A DNA stretch of 64,000 bases from Cardiocondyla obscurior (Eukaryota > Arthropoda > Insecta > Hymenoptera > Formicidae): the NCBI RefSeq assembly GCF_019399895.1, contig NC_091877.1, forward strand, positions 5,838,897 to 5,902,896, read 5' to 3'. Every line of letters begins with the position of its first letter. Within the stretch, counting starts at the first letter, position 1. Positions 62,788 through 64,000 of the stretch are shown piece by piece. The translations under genes and the position numbers were made by a program. The notes below the pieces were generated by a model. It searched no databases, had not been told where the DNA came from, and saw only the letters and a program-made list of their open reading frames with translations.

Positions 62788-62834
62788 AGTCCGAGTTTCC
62801 AGATGCATTTTCCTGCGGAGAGAACAACAATACC
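62788..62834 (+). CDS. probable second tail exon of the class C receptor
   Basis: A 47-nt segment after a strong acceptor (CGTCTTTCTCAG) and before GTAAGC. In the phase left by the previous exon it encodes ESEFPDAFSCGENNNT and ends in phase 0. A possible terminal exon at 63525-63551 (acceptor TTTCACTTGACAG, then NFLAPQRS and stop) fits phase 0 but is weakly supported. Confidence 0.5.
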
Positions 62835-64000
62835 GTAAGCGGGAGTTTCACACTTTCTAGAGACACATAATGGAAAAGCGCGCGGCGCGAGTTTCTAGAT
62901 GCCATTCAGCTCTATTCGAAGGGAACGCGGGCCATTTCAACAGGGTCGCGCAGTTACTCAACGTGTTACAAGCGCGGGACAATTAAAAGAAAAGAAAAGA
63001 AAAAGAGAAAAAAATAATTGAAAGAGAAAAAAGCTCCCATTGATGCGAATCACCGGCGGCTCGCGATCGTTTCTCGGCCGCGCGCGGCACAGCTACGTAG
63101 ATCACGGCTGGATTGTAGATCATCAGCCGGGATGACTTTCACCCACGCGCGATACGCATTCGCGTTAAAGATCTCCGCGCGTCCATTCAGAACGACGTGA
63201 GCGCATTTTGTAACGAGCGCGCGCCAACAATCGAGCGTCTCTTGCCGAGAAATCGAGGGACACGCCACTTTCGCCGATGAGGGGATTCGACAACGGACCT
63301 GCTCTCGGCCGAAGGAATTTTCCGCGAGCACCATCATCCCGCCGATAGATTTTACACACGTTCCCTTGACGTGATACGATTTCTTGCGCGTTTCTTGCCG
63401 GGCTCGTTATTGCGAGCGAGGCGTGAAACGCGCGGAGATTACGAGAGAGGCGAAGGTCGCTAGCCTCCTCGGTCGAGCTGGTTCACGACCCTCATTATGC
63501 GAGGCACGACATTTCACTTGACAGAACTTCCTTGCTCCGCAACGCTCATGAATGCAAACTAAAAGAAAAGAAAAAAAAATCTTAAAGATGGAACTAAGAT
63601 TTAAATTGAATTTTTATCATGTATGTCATAAATGTTATATGTTATCGTTCCAATTATCTTTATGTACAATTTTAAAGACTGTATTGTGTTGAAAAAAAAA
63701 AAAAAATGACTGCGACTCGAAATTACGTTAGAATATATCGAGAATGGATTTCAATCGTAGATTATAGACTACAACGTGTCGAAGACGGCGATCGTCTTGT
63801 AACGACAGCTGCAAGGCCTACTTAAGCCAACGATTTCGAATTATAGCCGTGCGGCGTAACGGGGGCTTCGTCCTGGATACGCACAAGGCGATTTCGAGTC
63901 TTGCCTATCTCGATCGCGTTATCGCGGGCCGAAAATGATAAGTTAGTCCGGCAGAAGTGGTTCTTGCAAACTGACCGGTTACCAAGTAGAAGCGCCAAAA

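Larger units (their letters stand above)
61635..64000. other. downstream part of the receptor locus
   Basis: Apart from the two probable tail exons and the weak terminal exon candidate, no coding sequence is recognised. It contains CpG-rich DNA with chance frames and an AT-rich segment at 63.55-63.75 kb. Confidence 0.5.

Overview
The window is animal, most likely insect, genomic DNA. Six protein-coding genes can be read as spliced exons with GT/AG junctions whose reading phases agree. The families include neuralized, Suppressor of fused and a single-domain Ly6 protein. CpG-rich sequence, short compact introns beside one very long one, and many poly(A)/poly(T) runs would suit a hymenopteran such as an ant, but that is inference.

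Layout. Positions 1-39253, minus strand: neuralized (neur), the E3 ubiquitin ligase that promotes Delta endocytosis. The window edge cuts it inside the C-terminal RING finger. Both NHR domains lie at 1-2798. After about 17.6 kb of intron comes a 5' coding exon at 20369-20675 with a His tract and a polybasic tail, and a further 18.5 kb upstream a short exon at 39220-39253 with a myristoylation-type N-terminus. Both donors fit the same phase-1 acceptor at 2798, so I infer alternative promoters. A weaker third candidate lies at 10038-10158. I recognise no other gene in the 2.8-39 kb interval.

40.5-42.6 kb, plus strand: a four-exon GPI-type Ly6/uPAR protein and a three-exon, 131-residue hydrophobic protein I cannot name. 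43.7-46.9 kb, minus strand: Suppressor of fused, complete in seven exons. 47.87-49.43 kb, plus strand: Sec62, five exons, divergent from Su(fu). 50.3-51.5 kb, minus strand: TTC36 homologue, three exons, tail-to-tail with Sec62. 51.5-58.4 kb: no gene recognised. 58.47-61.63 kb and probably to 62.8 kb or beyond, plus strand: an orphan class C seven-transmembrane receptor with a very short ectodomain and an overlapping upstream ORF.

The genes do not form one pathway. neur (Notch) and Su(fu) (Hedgehog) are signalling regulators that happen to be near each other; Sec62 and TTC36 are unrelated. The most interesting points are the neur N-terminal isoforms, which appear to swap a lipid anchor for a polybasic membrane motif, the leader arrangement upstream of the distal neur exon, a phosphorylation-dependent SUMO motif in Su(fu), and the ATGA overlap at the receptor start. 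No tRNA, rRNA, CRISPR array or intact transposon was recognised.
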